The notes under the pieces were generated by a model. It had not been told where the DNA came from. It did not search any database and saw nothing but the letters and a program-made list of their open reading frames with translations. A program made the position numbers and the translations under genes. DNA of 64,000 nt. Source: Clostridium sp. UBA699 (GTDB taxonomy: Bacteria; Bacillota; Clostridia; Clostridiales; Clostridiaceae). The stretch's first letter is position 1. Each line of letters starts with the position of its first letter. Positions 16,266 through 26,900 of the stretch are shown here, piece after piece. Location of the stretch: the NCBI GenBank assembly GCA_002298915.1, contig DBML01000029.1:86583-150582 (forward strand), written 5' to 3'.

Positions 16266-16562
16266 GTGGTGAAGGATGATAATAAAGCATTGAGATATGT
16301 TAGGAAGAACATCATTCTTGATTCTATACTCTTTATATTTATGGCGGGATTAGCTGTTAGTTGGGATTCGGATTTGCATCCTATTCTTGGCATAATAGTA
16401 GTGATATTAGTATTGATTCATATTGCTTGGCATCAAAAACAAATAAAAGTAATGTTTCGCCAGGCTTTTCCAAATTTAACTATACAAAGACCAATAAAAA
16501 CGATGCTTTTAGTTTTAGGCCTTATAGCCCTGATCCTATCGCTATTCATGGTATTTGAATAG
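16266..16562 (+). CDS. Small three-helix membrane protein (DUF4405-like)
   Basis: A 98-residue protein that starts with GTG one base after the ATPase stop, so it is probably co-translated. It has three hydrophobic segments (about residues 17-33, 40-56, 78-95) and a His-containing motif HPILGIIVVILVLIHIAWH. This pattern of histidines within helices recalls DUF4405 and other small haem-binding membrane proteins. It could be an accessory subunit of the ATPase or a metal-binding protein. No function can be assigned. Confidence 0.55.
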   Translation: MVKDDNKALRYVRKNIILDSILFIFMAGLAVSWDSDLHPILGIIVVILVLIHIAWHQKQIKVMFRQAFPNLTIQRPIKTMLLVLGLIALILSLFMVFE

Positions 16563-16613
16563 ACAGCATTTTTCAAACAAGTAAAATAAAACAATTGAAA
16601 GAGGTGTAATAGA

Positions 16614-16997
16614 ATGAGTTTTTTTTCAAAATCATCAAAAGGGAATCACTATAGGCAAGGTAATTATGGAAGTAATCATTATCAGAAAAAGGGTATATTT
16701 GGCAACTTGCTTAATATGTTTGGTTCGGGAAGTGGTTCTGGGGGGCACTACAATAATTACGGGAACCAACCTTACCCGCCACAACAGGGCTATCCTCAAG
16801 GGCAGCAGAATCCATCATCAGTTCAGCAAAATACACTCGCATGTAATAAATGCAATTCCCGGGTTCCAGCAGGGTCGAAGTTTTGTCTGAACTGTGGTGA
16901 ACAGGTCAAAACGGAGTTGTATTGCCAAAATTGCGGAGGAAAAATGCCACCCAATGCTAAATTTTGTAACAATTGCGGAAATAAGTTGAATGGTTGA
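16614..16997 (+). CDS. Double zinc-ribbon protein with low-complexity N-terminus
   Basis: A 127-residue protein. Residues 1-75 are rich in Gly, Ser, Asn, Gln and Tyr (GSGSGSGG, then a Pro/Gln/Gly/Tyr stretch) and probably disordered. Residues 80-125 contain two CxxC-x9-CxxC zinc ribbons: CNKCNSRVPAGSKFCLNCG and CQNCGGKMPPNAKFCNNCG. It follows AAAGAGGTGTAATAGA. The next gene, a protein kinase, starts within its last codons (8-bp overlap), so the two are coupled and the ribbon protein is a candidate kinase substrate or adaptor (inference). The zinc ribbons may instead sense metal, which would fit the cassette. Confidence 0.75.
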   Translation: MSFFSKSSKGNHYRQGNYGSNHYQKKGIFGNLLNMFGSGSGSGGHYNNYGNQPYPPQQGYPQGQQNPSSVQQNTLACNKCNSRVPAGSKFCLNCGEQVKTELYCQNCGGKMPPNAKFCNNCGNKLNG

Positions 16998-17760
16998 GTT
17001 GATGCGATGTTTTAGTGAATTAAAACATCGAGGGAAAAAATACGGGGAATATACAATTGAGGAAGTAGCCGGTGAAGGAAGATACGGCTTGTGCTTTCAT
17101 GCTAAAAACGACCATGGACAAAGGGTTGTTCTTAAAAGATTCAAACCTAGTATCTTTGCGCGAAATTCAGATAAGAATGCACATGAGGCAGTCATACTCT
17201 CAAAGCTCAGGGACTATCGAATCCCTGAGCTTCTGGGTGTGATAAATGAAAAATCATTCTATGCGTTTGTATTGGAGTTGAAACCTGGAATTACTCTAAA
17301 AGATATGCTTTTTAAGTATAATTATAAATTTTCAGATGAGGAAATATTTGATATTGGGATTAAGATCATAAACATAATCAAATATCTGCATGAAAATGGT
17401 GTGGCCCATAGGGATATAAGGATACCTAATGTTCTCGTTGATCAAGAGGATGTATATCTTATTGACTTTGGATTAGCCAGATTTGCAGATAATAACCTAT
17501 ATAAATATGATCTAGATTATTCTTATTTTGGTGACTTACTTCTTTACTTGATTTATTCCTCTTTTCAAAAGAAAGATAAAAAAAGGCAGCCTTGGTATGA
17601 GGAATTACCATTAAAGGAAAAGCAACAGCATTTTTTAAAGAGATTAATGGGGCTTGATATTATATATGAAAGCATCACCGATATTGAGACGGATTTTAAT
17701 GATGCGTTTACTATTGCCAAGGATTGTACAAGGGCACAGACAAATTTCGAATTTGAATAA
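16990..17760 (+). CDS. Small Ser/Thr protein kinase (YrzF-like)
   Basis: A 256-residue soluble kinase with a glycine loop GEGRYGLCF (about residues 29-37), ATP-anchoring Lys in RVVLKRFKP (about 48-55), catalytic loop HRDIRIPNVL (about 138-147) and metal-binding DFG in LIDFGLAR (about 155-162). The usual Lys two residues after the catalytic Asp is Arg, as in a group of small Firmicute kinases including YrzF. No extracellular PASTA or membrane segment is present. The start overlaps the zinc-ribbon gene; a second ATG four codons in is an alternative. The target is unknown. Confidence 0.8.
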   Translation: MVELMRCFSELKHRGKKYGEYTIEEVAGEGRYGLCFHAKNDHGQRVVLKRFKPSIFARNSDKNAHEAVILSKLRDYRIPELLGVINEKSFYAFVLELKPGITLKDMLFKYNYKFSDEEIFDIGIKIINIIKYLHENGVAHRDIRIPNVLVDQEDVYLIDFGLARFADNNLYKYDLDYSYFGDLLLYLIYSSFQKKDKKRQPWYEELPLKEKQQHFLKRLMGLDIIYESITDIETDFNDAFTIAKDCTRAQTNFEFE

Positions 17761-17783
17761 AAGGATCGGTAAGGTAAAATGAA

Positions 17784-18479
17784 ATGTTGAAAAAACTCCA
17801 GGATATTGATAAAAAAACAAAAATCAAGTTCTCTATCCTTCTGATCTTTTCAGTAGTAATTGTGGCATTTATCCTAAGCAATTATGATTGGATTTTAAAC
17901 AAACTAAATGATGCAGAGACGATAAGACAATATGTTCTTTCTAAAGGGTTCTTAGGATTTATCTCATTTGTTGTTATCCAGGCGTTACATGTTTTGCTGG
18001 TTGTGATACCAGGTGATATATTCAATTTCACTGGAGGTTACGTTTTTGGTATTCCGATAGGCTTTGGCTTGTCGATACTGGGTATTATGGCCGGAACAAT
18101 GAGCGCATTCTTTATTTCTAAAACCTTGGGTGCTGAGTTTGTATCAAAATTGGTACACCATGATAAATTGAAAAAAATAAGCGACTTGGTTAACTCAACT
18201 AAAGGCTCATTCGGTATCATGATTATTTGTCTGCTTCCATTCATCCCCAAGGATTTACTGGTGTATATAGCAGGATTGACTCCTATAAAAGCTTCACGAT
18301 TTTTCTTGATATATGGAATGTCAAGGATACCTGGAACACTAATTTGGGTTTCAGCTGGATCACAGACTCAAGAAAATAATTTGCAGGGGCTAATATTAAC
18401 CTTTGTTGCATTGGCCTGCTTTATTGGTGTTGGTGCTTTGCTGCAGAAAAGGTACGGGAAAAGTTTATTGAAGAGTTAA
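17784..18479 (+). CDS. TVP38/TMEM64 (DedA-related) membrane protein
   Basis: A 231-residue polytopic protein with the family core: IPGDIFNFTGGYVFGIPIG (about residues 73-92), GTMSAFFISKTLG (about 107-119) and the re-entrant loop CLLPFIPKDLLVYIAGLTPI (about 152-172), then SRIPGTLIWVSAG. The family includes SNARE-associated TVP38 and bacterial DedA proteins, proposed lipid or small-molecule transporters needed for membrane homeostasis. It is the last intact gene of the cassette, 23 bp after the kinase. A link to metal stress is contextual only. Confidence 0.85.
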   Translation: MLKKLQDIDKKTKIKFSILLIFSVVIVAFILSNYDWILNKLNDAETIRQYVLSKGFLGFISFVVIQALHVLLVVIPGDIFNFTGGYVFGIPIGFGLSILGIMAGTMSAFFISKTLGAEFVSKLVHHDKLKKISDLVNSTKGSFGIMIICLLPFIPKDLLVYIAGLTPIKASRFFLIYGMSRIPGTLIWVSAGSQTQENNLQGLILTFVALACFIGVGALLQKRYGKSLLKS

Positions 18480-18525
18480 ATCAATAAGTATTTCATGGGA
18501 GTGTTTATTATGCCGATGGATTTAT

Positions 18526-19227
18526 TTGCTATGCACACCCCTGAAAAATGCACACCCCCTTACCTTGAAATCGTTTGACATAGGCTTTTCATTTTTACTA
18601 AAAAACTTAATAGTGCTTAAAGATGTGCTTATATCTTATTACGGTATATTTGCGGCGTCTTCCTTCCTGTTATACTTTTTATTGGAAAATACTACTGAAG
18701 CGAACAAGATATATAGTCAAATGAAAGATGACGCTAAGAAAGATTTTTTAACCGGATTGAACAATGTCAGGCAATTTGACACGCTATTAAATAAAGCCAT
18801 TAACGAAGCAAATGAAAGAAATGAAAATCTCTCGTTTCTTTTTATTGATGTTGATTTTTTTAAAAAAGTAAATGACACTTACGGGCATACTGAAGGAGAT
18901 CTTGTCTTAAAACAACTAGGCGATATCATCAAAAATACTTGCCGGAGTTTTGATATTGTTTCCCGAAACGGAGGCGAGGAGTTTTCAGCTATACTTCTTG
19001 ATTGCCCGTTAGATCGAGCTGTCAAAGTTGCTGAACGCGTTAGAAACAATATTGAGCATCATGGTTTTATTTTGAGCACTGGCCAAGAGATAAAAATGAC
19101 TGTATCAATAGGCGTTTCGTCATATCCGGAAGATACATTAGATGCCGACAAGCTTGTAGAATACTCTGATATTGCTCTATATAATGCAAAAAGAGAAGGC
19201 AGAAATAATGTAAGCACAAAAAAATAG
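18526..19227 (+). pseudogene. 3' fragment of a diguanylate cyclase (GGDEF domain)
   Basis: The frame runs from a TTG at 18526, but sequence with the gene's character begins near 18574. It includes a remaining membrane segment (SFDIGFSFLLKNLIVLKDVLI, quoted in part as SFDIGFSFLL; then YYGIFAASSFLLYFLLE), a DFLTGLNNVRQFD linker and a full GGDEF domain with DVDFFKKVNDTYGH and the active-site loop NGGEEFS. The catalytic residues are intact, so the domain could make c-di-GMP if expressed. The missing N-terminal sensor matches the membrane fragment at 12866-13333. ATGCACACCCC occurs twice (18531 and 18548) just before the break. No convincing ribosome site precedes the TTG. Confidence 0.7.
18574..18588 (+). 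repeat. Right copy of the 15-bp direct repeat flanking the insertion
   Basis: TTTGACATAGGCTTT, 14 of 15 bases identical to 13324-13338. The 5.2 kb between the copies holds the metal cassette and no recognisable transposase or integrase. Confidence 0.55.
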
Positions 19228-19302
19228 CGGCTGCATGAGGGTTTACGAACGTTATGGTCATGAGAGGGTTTGTCTGGAAAGTACGGTATTTAGCCTAAGC
19301 AT

Positions 19303-19347
19303 AAATACAAAGGCATCAAGATTTGCTGTCCTGATGCCTTTGTATTT
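19303..19347. terminator. Terminator after the GGDEF fragment
   Basis: A 16-bp stem AAATACAAAGGCATCA/TGATGCCTTTGTATTT with a 13-base loop. It is A-rich on one side and T-rich on the other, so it can act for the plus-strand GGDEF gene and possibly for the converging rlmD. Confidence 0.75.
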
Positions 19348-19501
19348 TCCTGTATGAAATTGTAATTTTGGAGGTCATTTCTCTCCAACGACCCTTTGTC
19401 ATCTATGAAAACGGCCAAAAAAACGGGCCAAAATTTGCACTTTTTTGCTTCGATTTTTGTTCATTTTTGGCTTGCAAACCACAACATCTTGTGGTCAAAG
19501 T

Positions 19502-20890
19502 CTACTTTTTGTCCTCCGAACCACATTTCGTCATCATTATTATCGTTTCAACGTGAGCCGTCATCGGGAACATGTCAACCGGCTGAACCTCTATAGTATC
19601 ATACCCCAGATCCTTCAGCATGCCGAGGTCCCTCGCCAGAGTTCCCGGATCGCAGGAAACGTAGACGACCCTCTCAGGTTCGATCTTCGCTATAGCTTCC
19701 AGAAGCTCTGGGCCGCAGCCCTTCCTTGGCGGGTCGACGACCACGACGTCCGCTTTTATCCCCTTGTTTATGAGGTCCGGGATGACCTTCTCGGACTCGC
19801 CTACTATGAACTCCGCGTTCTCCACGCCGTTCTGCTCCGCGTTAATCCTTGCGTTTTCTATGGCCTGGGGGACTATCTCAACACCGTAAACCTTCTTTGC
19901 CTTCTTCGAAAGGAATAACGTGATGGTACCTGTCCCGCAGTATGCGTCGAATACCGTTTCGTTACCTGTAAGCCCTGCGTACTCAAGAGCCTTTCCGTAA
20001 AGCACCTCTGTCTGCACCGGGTTCACCTGGAAGAAGGACAGAGGCGAAATGTTGAACCTGAAATCGCCGATGAAGTCGCTGATGGTATCGGAACCCCACA
20101 GCGTGACGCATTCATCGGACAGTATGACGTTCGTCTGCTTTGGGTTTATGTTCTGGATGACGCTCTTAAGACCCGGGATGCCCTTCCTGAGAGCCTCGAC
20201 TAGCTCGTCAGCCTGAGGCAGCTGCCTGGTCCTTGTGACCACGACTACCATAACCTCGCCTGTCCTGAAGCCCTCTCGAACCATTATATTCCTTAAGCTG
20301 CCGCTGTTGGTCTGCTCATCATATGCTTCAACCTTAAACCTGTCCAGCCATTCCCTAGCTATCCCTATGACCTTGTCGGCAGTCTCGTTTTGGATCAGGC
20401 ATGAGTCCATGTCTATGATGTCGTGGCTCCTCTGGGCGTAGAAGCCTATGACAGCCTTGCCTCCCCTCCTGCCAACGGGGAGCTGCACCTTGTTCCTGTA
20501 TCTGTAAGGGTTCTCCATACCTATGGTGTCGTGCAGCCTGAAGCCTTCCAGCTTGCCGATCCTCCTAAGGCAGTCCTCAACCCTGTTCCTCTTGAACCTG
20601 AGCTGCGCCTCGTAACTCAGGTGCTGGAGCTGGCAGCCGCCGCATCGCCTGTAGATGCCGCACTGCGGCTCGGCCCTTTCCGGCGACGGCTCCAGCACCT
20701 CGGTGAGCTTGCCGAAGCCGAAGTTCTTGTTCACCTTCACTATTTTAACTCTTACCTTTTCGTTTTCAAGCGCTCCAGGTATGAACACGGTGAAGCCGTC
20801 TATCTTGCTCACGCCTTCTCCCTCGAAGCCCATCCCTTGCACTTCCACTATATATTCCTTGTTTTTCTCAACAGGACAAACGTTCTTCAT
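19502..20890 (-). CDS. rlmD: 23S rRNA (uracil-5-)-methyltransferase, RlmD/RlmCD type
   Basis: A 462-residue TrmA-family enzyme. The order is an N-terminal TRAM domain (about residues 8-65), the iron-sulfur cysteine cluster C-x5-C-x2-C ([15 protein letters not shown], about 77-91), the SAM domain with [14 protein letters not shown] (about 313-326), and the catalytic Cys in [14 protein letters not shown] (about 409-422). It methylates specific uridines of 23S rRNA to m5U. The exact target site cannot be told from sequence. The start follows AAGGAGTATTTT. A single gene between a terminator and the pyk terminator. Confidence 0.88.
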   Translation of the reverse strand: MKNVCPVEKNKEYIVEVQGMGFEGEGVSKIDGFTVFIPGALENEKVRVKIVKVNKNFGFGKLTEVLEPSPERAEPQCGIYRRCGGCQLQHLSYEAQLRFKRNRVEDCLRRIGKLEGFRLHDTIGMENPYRYRNKVQLPVGRRGGKAVIGFYAQRSHDIIDMDSCLIQNETADKVIGIAREWLDRFKVEAYDEQTNSGSLRNIMVREGFRTGEVMVVVVTRTRQLPQADELVEALRKGIPGLKSVIQNINPKQTNVILSDECVTLWGSDTISDFIGDFRFNISPLSFFQVNPVQTEVLYGKALEYAGLTGNETVFDAYCGTGTITLFLSKKAKKVYGVEIVPQAIENARINAEQNGVENAEFIVGESEKVIPDLINKGIKADVVVVDPPRKGCGPELLEAIAKIEPERVVYVSCDPGTLARDLGMLKDLGYDTIEVQPVDMFPMTAHVETIIMMTKCGSEDKK

Positions 20891-20967
20891 AAAATACTCC
20901 TTAAATATTTATTGCTACAATTCATTCTACATTTTGCGCGGTTTTTTGTCTACATGGCAAAAAAATA

Positions 20968-20983
20968 GCACCCTTTCAGGTGC
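20968..20983 (-). terminator. Terminator after pyk
   Basis: Stem GCACC/GGTGC with a six-base loop, followed on the minus strand by TATTTTTTTG. It ends the pfkA-pyk operon. Confidence 0.75.
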
Positions 20984-21095
20984 AAAAATTAAATTATGAA
21001 TCGGTTGCCTTTCAGCGTGCAAGTAATTATTATACACTATCTGCATAGCAAAACCATTATTAATTTGTAAACATTTTGTGAATTTTATTGTCCGA

Positions 21096-22853
21096 TCACT
21101 TCAGGTTGGCCCTTCCGTTGTAGACTATTCCCCTTCTCACGTCCATGCTGATGAAGGTTCCGTTCCTCAGTATGTCAGTCGCTCCGCCTGCTCCGACGAT
21201 GAGCGGTATCTCTCGGCTTATGCACTCTATAGCCAGGTGGGAGGTGAAGCCCCCTTCCTCCGCTATTACGCCTGCCGCCTTATCAAGCGCGGCGATGTAG
21301 CCAGGGTCCATCCTCTGGATGACCAATATGTCGTCCCTCTCGATGAGCTTCTTGGCGTCCTTAGGGCTCTTAATTATCTTGACGTTTCCGAAGCCCGGCC
21401 TCGGCCCCTGCCCTCTTCCCTGCACAAGTATGTCGCCGACAACGTGGACCTTTATCATGTTTGTGGAGCCGGCAAGGGCAACTGGAACACCGGCCGCTAT
21501 TACCACCAGGTCTCCTTTGCTCACCAAGCCCGAGTTCAGCGCTATGGCGACTGACTTCTCGATGAGTTCGTCCGTGGTTCGCATGGCTGGCGCCAGCACA
21601 GGCACAACGCCCCAGTTCAAAGCGAGCTTCCTTGCCACCTTGTCGCTCGGCGTCACTGCTATTATGTTGCATGCCGGCCTGTACTTGGAAACCATCCTTG
21701 CGGTGGCGCCGCTCTGAGTTGCGGTTATTATGGCCGTGGCGTTGAGCTCCTCTGCGGTGGAGCAGGTTGCGAGGCTTATGGCGTTCGGCACGTTCATAAC
21801 GTGCATCTCCTTCCTGGCTTCGAACATCGCTGCGTAGTCCAGCTGGGCTTCTGCGGCCTGGGCTATCCTAGCCATTGTCTTGGCAGCCTCAACGGGGTAT
21901 TTCCCGTTCGCAGATTCCCCGCTCAGCATCACCGCGTCGGTGCCGTCGAATATGGCGTTCGCCACGTCGGATGCCTCAGCCCTGGTCGGCCTCGGGTTCT
22001 TTATCATGCTGTCAAGCATCTGCGTTGCTGTGATTACAGGGATCCCTGCCTTGTTGCATTTGGATATTATCATCTTCTGGGCCAGCGGAACCTCTTCTAT
22101 AGGTATTTCCACGCCCATGTCGCCTCTTGCCACCATTATCCCGTCCGAGAACTTGATGATCTCGTCTATGTTCTCAAGGCCTTCCCGGTTCTCTATCTTT
22201 GAAAATATCATTATGTCCGAGCCGCCGTGGGATTCGAGAACCTTCCTTATTGTCAGTACGTCTGCAGCTTTCCTTATGAAGGAGGCAGCTATGAGATCTA
22301 CTCCGACCTCGCAGCCGAACTTGAGGTCCTCTATGTCCTTTTCCGTGAGGGCAGGAAGCGCTACGGGCACTCCCGGAACGTTGACCCCTTTGTGGTTCGA
22401 AATGACACCGGAGTTCTTTACCTTCGTCTTTATCTTGTTGCCTTCAACGCTTTCCACCTCAAGGCCTACGAGGCCGTCGTCCACGAGGATCATATCTCCT
22501 TTCTCCACGTCCCTGTCCAGGTGCTCGTAGGTTATGGAGCATGTCTTCTCATCGCCCAGGACCTCCTCGCCGCATACGATCGTGAAGTCGTCGCCCTCCT
22601 TGAGCTCGACCTGCTTGCTGCTGAAGTTCCCTGTCCTTATCTCAGGACCTTTGGTGTCCAGCATTATGGCTATATGCCTGCCGTGCTTCTCCCTCAGCTT
22701 CTTTATCATCGTCATCCTTTCCCTGTGCTCCTCATGGGTGCCGTGGGAAAAGTTGTGCCTTGATACGTTCATCCCGGCTTCTATAAGCTGGGAAAGGACT
22801 TCCTCGCTCGAGCTGGCAGGGCCTATAGTGAATACCATTTTTGTTTTCTGCAT
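21096..22853 (-). CDS. pyk: Pyruvate kinase with C-terminal PEP-utilising domain
   Basis: A 585-residue enzyme converting phosphoenolpyruvate and ADP to pyruvate and ATP. N-terminal TKMVFTIGPASSSEE, the substrate helix MVARGDMGVEIP (about residues 240-251), the signature SKIENREGLENIDEII, and the allosteric C-domain are present. Residues 480-585 add the swivelling PEP-utilising phosphohistidine-like domain (GGFTSHLAIECISREIPLI) found in Bacillus-type pyruvate kinases; the Thr-Ser-His motif is intact. It is transcribed after pfkA (27-bp gap) and ends at a terminator. Fermentative lower glycolysis. Confidence 0.95.
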   Translation of the reverse strand: MQKTKMVFTIGPASSSEEVLSQLIEAGMNVSRHNFSHGTHEEHRERMTMIKKLREKHGRHIAIMLDTKGPEIRTGNFSSKQVELKEGDDFTIVCGEEVLGDEKTCSITYEHLDRDVEKGDMILVDDGLVGLEVESVEGNKIKTKVKNSGVISNHKGVNVPGVPVALPALTEKDIEDLKFGCEVGVDLIAASFIRKAADVLTIRKVLESHGGSDIMIFSKIENREGLENIDEIIKFSDGIMVARGDMGVEIPIEEVPLAQKMIISKCNKAGIPVITATQMLDSMIKNPRPTRAEASDVANAIFDGTDAVMLSGESANGKYPVEAAKTMARIAQAAEAQLDYAAMFEARKEMHVMNVPNAISLATCSTAEELNATAIITATQSGATARMVSKYRPACNIIAVTPSDKVARKLALNWGVVPVLAPAMRTTDELIEKSVAIALNSGLVSKGDLVVIAAGVPVALAGSTNMIKVHVVGDILVQGRGQGPRPGFGNVKIIKSPKDAKKLIERDDILVIQRMDPGYIAALDKAAGVIAEEGGFTSHLAIECISREIPLIVGAGGATDILRNGTFISMDVRRGIVYNGRANLK

Positions 22854-22880
22854 GTTGATTATCCCCCTAAAATATATTCT

Positions 22881-23837
22881 TTAAGCAAGCGTTTCTGCTA
22901 TCCTGTAGAGCTCCTTGTCGAATACCCTTTCCATAGCCATTGCTTCCTCCGTGTCGAGGTCGACTATCTCGTTGCGGCGGATCCCCACGACCCTCCTGCT
23001 CTTGCCCTCGGCAAGGAGCTCGACGGCCCTGAACCCCATCCTGCAGGCGAGCATGTTGTCCCTGCAGGTAGGGCTGCCTCCCCTCTGGGTGTACCCGAGG
23101 ATGGTTGCCCTTGTCTCGACGCCTGTGACCTCATGTATCGTCTTGACCAGATCTGCTGTTCCGCCTGCGCCTTCAGCTATTACAATGAGGTCGTGAAGCT
23201 TTCCCCTGCGCTTGCCTTCGAGTATGCTTCTGCAGATGTCGTCAGTGTTGTAGCCGACCTCTGGAACCAGGATGCTCTCCGCGCCTCCCGCTATCCCGGC
23301 GTGCAGCGCCAGGTCCCCGCAGTGCCTTCCCATGACCTCAATGATGCTAACCCTCTCGTGGGAGGTGGCCGTATCCCTTATCTTATTTATTGCCTCAAGC
23401 ACAGTGTTGAGCGCCGTGTCGAAGCCTATGGTGTAGTCTGTGTAAGGAAGGTCGTTGTCTATCGTGCCCGGTATCCCGATCGTTTTAACCCCCAGCTTTT
23501 CCAGCGCCATGGCGCCCCTGAAGGAGCCGTCCCCTCCTATAACCACGAGACCGTCTATGTGGAAAGCCCTGAGTATGCTTGCCGCCTGCTTCTGCACTTC
23601 AAGGGTCTTGAACTCCTCGCATCTCGAGGTCCTCAGTACGGTTCCGCCCCTCTGTATGATGTCTGCAACGTTCGACCTCTCCATCTGGAAGATGTCGCCG
23701 TTTATGAGGCCCGTGTAGCCCCTCATGACCCCCATGACCTTCATGCCCTTGCTGAGGCCCGTCCTGACCACCGCCCTCACGGCCGCGTTCATCCCTGGTG
23801 CGTCCCCGCCGCTCGTCAATACCGCTATCGTCTTCAT
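22881..23837 (-). CDS. pfkA: ATP-dependent 6-phosphofructokinase
   Basis: A 318-residue enzyme that phosphorylates fructose-6-phosphate to fructose-1,6-bisphosphate. Motifs: [16 protein letters not shown] (about residues 10-25), GGDGSFRGA (about 102-110), the catalytic GTIDND (about 124-129) and [13 protein letters not shown] (about 162-174). The Gly within GGDGS marks the ATP-dependent rather than the PPi-dependent form. The start follows AGGAGGGCAAGAT. First gene of the pfkA-pyk operon. Confidence 0.95.
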   Translation of the reverse strand: MKTIAVLTSGGDAPGMNAAVRAVVRTGLSKGMKVMGVMRGYTGLINGDIFQMERSNVADIIQRGGTVLRTSRCEEFKTLEVQKQAASILRAFHIDGLVVIGGDGSFRGAMALEKLGVKTIGIPGTIDNDLPYTDYTIGFDTALNTVLEAINKIRDTATSHERVSIIEVMGRHCGDLALHAGIAGGAESILVPEVGYNTDDICRSILEGKRRGKLHDLIVIAEGAGGTADLVKTIHEVTGVETRATILGYTQRGGSPTCRDNMLACRMGFRAVELLAEGKSRRVVGIRRNEIVDLDTEEAMAMERVFDKELYRIAETLA

Positions 23838-23895
23838 ATCTTGCCCTCCTAACCACTGCTGAATTTCTTTTATAAATTATAACACAAAAAACAGT

Positions 23896-23915
23896 GCGGA
23901 GAAAATCTTCTCCGC
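23896..23915 (-). terminator. Terminator after dnaE
   Basis: Stem GCGGAGAA/TTCTCCGC with a 4-base loop, followed on the minus strand by ACTGTTTTTTG. It separates dnaE from pfkA. Confidence 0.85.
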
Positions 23916-23925
23916 GCCCTGGATG

Positions 23926-26900
23926 TTAAGATAATTTAACGTTTCCTTCTCCGAACATTTTCCTCAGGTCTGCCATGAGTTCGTGGCTGCTTTCCACCCA
24001 GTACTCCCTGTCCAGCCTGTATTTCTTCCTCTCCCTCTTCGTGAAGAGGTATACCGGGACATTGCCCCTGTGGTTCTGAAGCACCTGCTTGAGCCTTAAG
24101 AGCTCGTCCTTTATCATGCTCTCCTCCTCGATCTGGATGAACAGCTTCTCCCCTTCCAGCATCAGCAGCGGGTCCAGGGATTCGCAGAGGAGCTTTGGCC
24201 TCTCGTCTTCCTTTATGCTGACCCTGCCCTTGACAAGGACAATGCCATCCTCCTCGATGAGGCTCTTGCACTTCTCGTAAGTCTTCGGGAAGACGACCAC
24301 CTCGATGACGGAAAAGAGGTCCTCTATCTTGACGAAGGCCATGTTGGCGTTGTTCCTTGTTATCTTGCGGCTCACCTCTGTGATGATTCCGCCGATTATG
24401 ACCATGTCGCCGTCCTTTACGCCTGAGGTCTCCATCTCGATCCCGTCGCCATCCTCAAGCACCTCCACCGCGACTATGTCTGAAATCTTGGCGCTCGTCT
24501 GGTTCCTGAGGGCCCTTTCGTACTGGTCCAATGGGTGTCCGGTTAGGTAGAGGCCCGTCATCTCCTTTTCCATTGCCAGAAGCTGCTTCTTGTCGAACTC
24601 CCTTATGTCCGGGTACCTTATCTTTATGCTGCTCTCCGGCGCCGACGCGAAAAGGCTCAGCTGTCCCTCAATGTTCCTTTTCCTTTCGTTGCTTATGCCG
24701 TCCAGCACCTTCTCGTAAACGTCCAGCAGCTGGGACCTGTACACCCCGAAGCGGTCGAACGCGCCTGCCTTTATGAGGCTTTCCACAACCCTTTTGTTGA
24801 TGCAGGCTATATCGATCTTGCTGCAGAAGTCCTCCAGGTCGGTGAACTTGCCTTTCTCCTCCCTTGATTTGACGATGCTCCTGATAACGTTCACGCCGAC
24901 GTTCTTTATGGCAGACAGTCCGAACCTGATCCTGTTTCCGGTAACTGCGAACTTGTCTATGCTCTCGTTTATATCCGGAGGCAGAAGCTGTATTCCCTTC
25001 TCCTCGGCGTAGCGGATGTAGTATGCCACCTTGGTGCTGTCCCCCATGACGCTGTTCAGCATCGCTGCCAGGAACTCCGCAGGGTAGTAGCACATGAGCC
25101 AGGCGGTCTGATATCCCACCACGGCGTAGGCCGCCGCATGGGACTTGTTGAAGGCGTAGGATGCGAAGTCCATCATGGAGTCGAATATCCTGTCTGCGGC
25201 CTGGGGCTTTATGCCGCGGCTGCTGCAGCCCTCCACGAAGTTCTTCCTCTCCTGCTCCATGACGTCGTGCTTCTTCTTCGACATTGCACGCCTCACCAGG
25301 TCGCTCCTGCCCATGGAGTATCCGGCGAGGTCCCTTACTATCTGCATTACCTGCTCCTGGTAGACCATGCAGCCGTAGGTTACCCCGAGTATGGACTCCA
25401 GCTCTGGAGTCTCGTACCTGATGCCCTCGGGCTCCTTCTTGTTCCTGATGTATTTCGGTATCTCCGCCATAGGGCCCGGCCTGTAGAGGCTTATCCCCGC
25501 GATTATGTCCTCCAGCGAGTCGGGCTTCAGCTCCTTCATGAAGGAGGTCATACCCGCCGATTCCAGCTGGAACACTCCCACCGTGTGGCCTTCGCCTATC
25601 ATCCTGTAGACCTCCCTGTCGTCCAGGTCGAGGCTTCCTATGTCTATCCTGACACCCTTGTTCCTCTCAATCATCTCTACTGCATCCCTGATGACCGTGA
25701 GGGTCCTCAGGCCAAGGAAGTCCATCTTGAGGAGCCCAAGCTCCTCAAGCGCGCCCATGGTGAACTGCGTGACGATGCTTTCCTCGTTCTTCTGCAGAGG
25801 CACGAAGTTCACCAGCGGTTCGGAAGCTATGACCACCCCAGCCGCATGGGTTGAGGTGTGTCGCGGCAGCCCTTCCAGCTTTTTCGCGATGTCTATGAGG
25901 TACATGCACCTCTCGTCGTCGTAGTAGAGCTGCTTGAGCTCCGCGTTCACTTCCAGCGCCTTCTCTATTGTTATGCCCAGCATCTGCGGTATCATCTTCG
26001 CTATCCTGTCTACCTCGGCGTAGGAATAATCCAGGGCCCTGCCTACGTCCCTTATGCAGGCCCTTGCCGCCATCGTACCGAAGGTGATTATCTGCGATAC
26101 GTTGTCCACGCCGTACTTGTCCACGACGTAGTCTATGACCTCCTGCCTTCTCTCGTAGCAGAAGTCCGAGTCTATGTCGGGCATGGATATCCTGTCGGGG
26201 TTCAGGAACCTCTCGAATATGAGGCTGTACTTTATAGGATCTATCTTCGTTATGTTTAGCGCGTAGGCCACTAGGGACCCAGCCGCCGAACCCCTTCCAG
26301 GGCCAGTCATTATCCCGTTGTCATCGGCGAACTTTATGAAGTCCCATACTATAAGGAAGTAGTCCACGTAGCCCATCTGGTTAATGATCCTCAGCTCGTA
26401 CTCGAGCCTCTCCTCAAGCTCCGGCGTAACCTCGGGGTACTTCCTCCTCATCCCCTCATAGCAAAGTTGTCTCAGGTACCAGAAAGGGTCAGTCCCAGGC
26501 TCCAAAGGGTACCTTGGCAGCTTGGACTTGTGGAATTCGTAGCTGTAGCTGCACCTTTCGGCTATCTTCACGGTGTTCTCCAGCGCCTCCGGGACGTAGG
26601 AGAACAGCTCGTGCATCTCCTCAGGCGACCTGAGGTAGAACTGCTCGGACGGGTACTTCATCCTGTCCTCGTCGTTCACCGTCTTTGCCGTCTGTATGCA
26701 GAGGAGGACGTCGTGGGAAACGCTGTCCTCCTTGTTAATATAGTGGATGTCGTTCGTTGCGACAAGCGGTATCCCGAGCCTCTTCGACATCTCCACGAGC
26801 TCCCTGTTGACCTTGATCTGGTCTTCGATCCCGTGGTACTGAAGCTCCAGAAAGAAATCCTCGCCGAATATTCCCTTGTACTCCAAGGCTATGGCCTCCG

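Noticed and set aside
18531..18560. ATGCACACCCC occurring twice before the GGDEF fragment
   Set aside because: Only 11 bases and 17 apart; it may be a scar but cannot be tied to any element, so it is not listed as a feature.
19478..19493. CCACAA/TTGTGG hairpin after rlmD
   Set aside because: Six-pair stem without a clean T-run; too weak to call a terminator.
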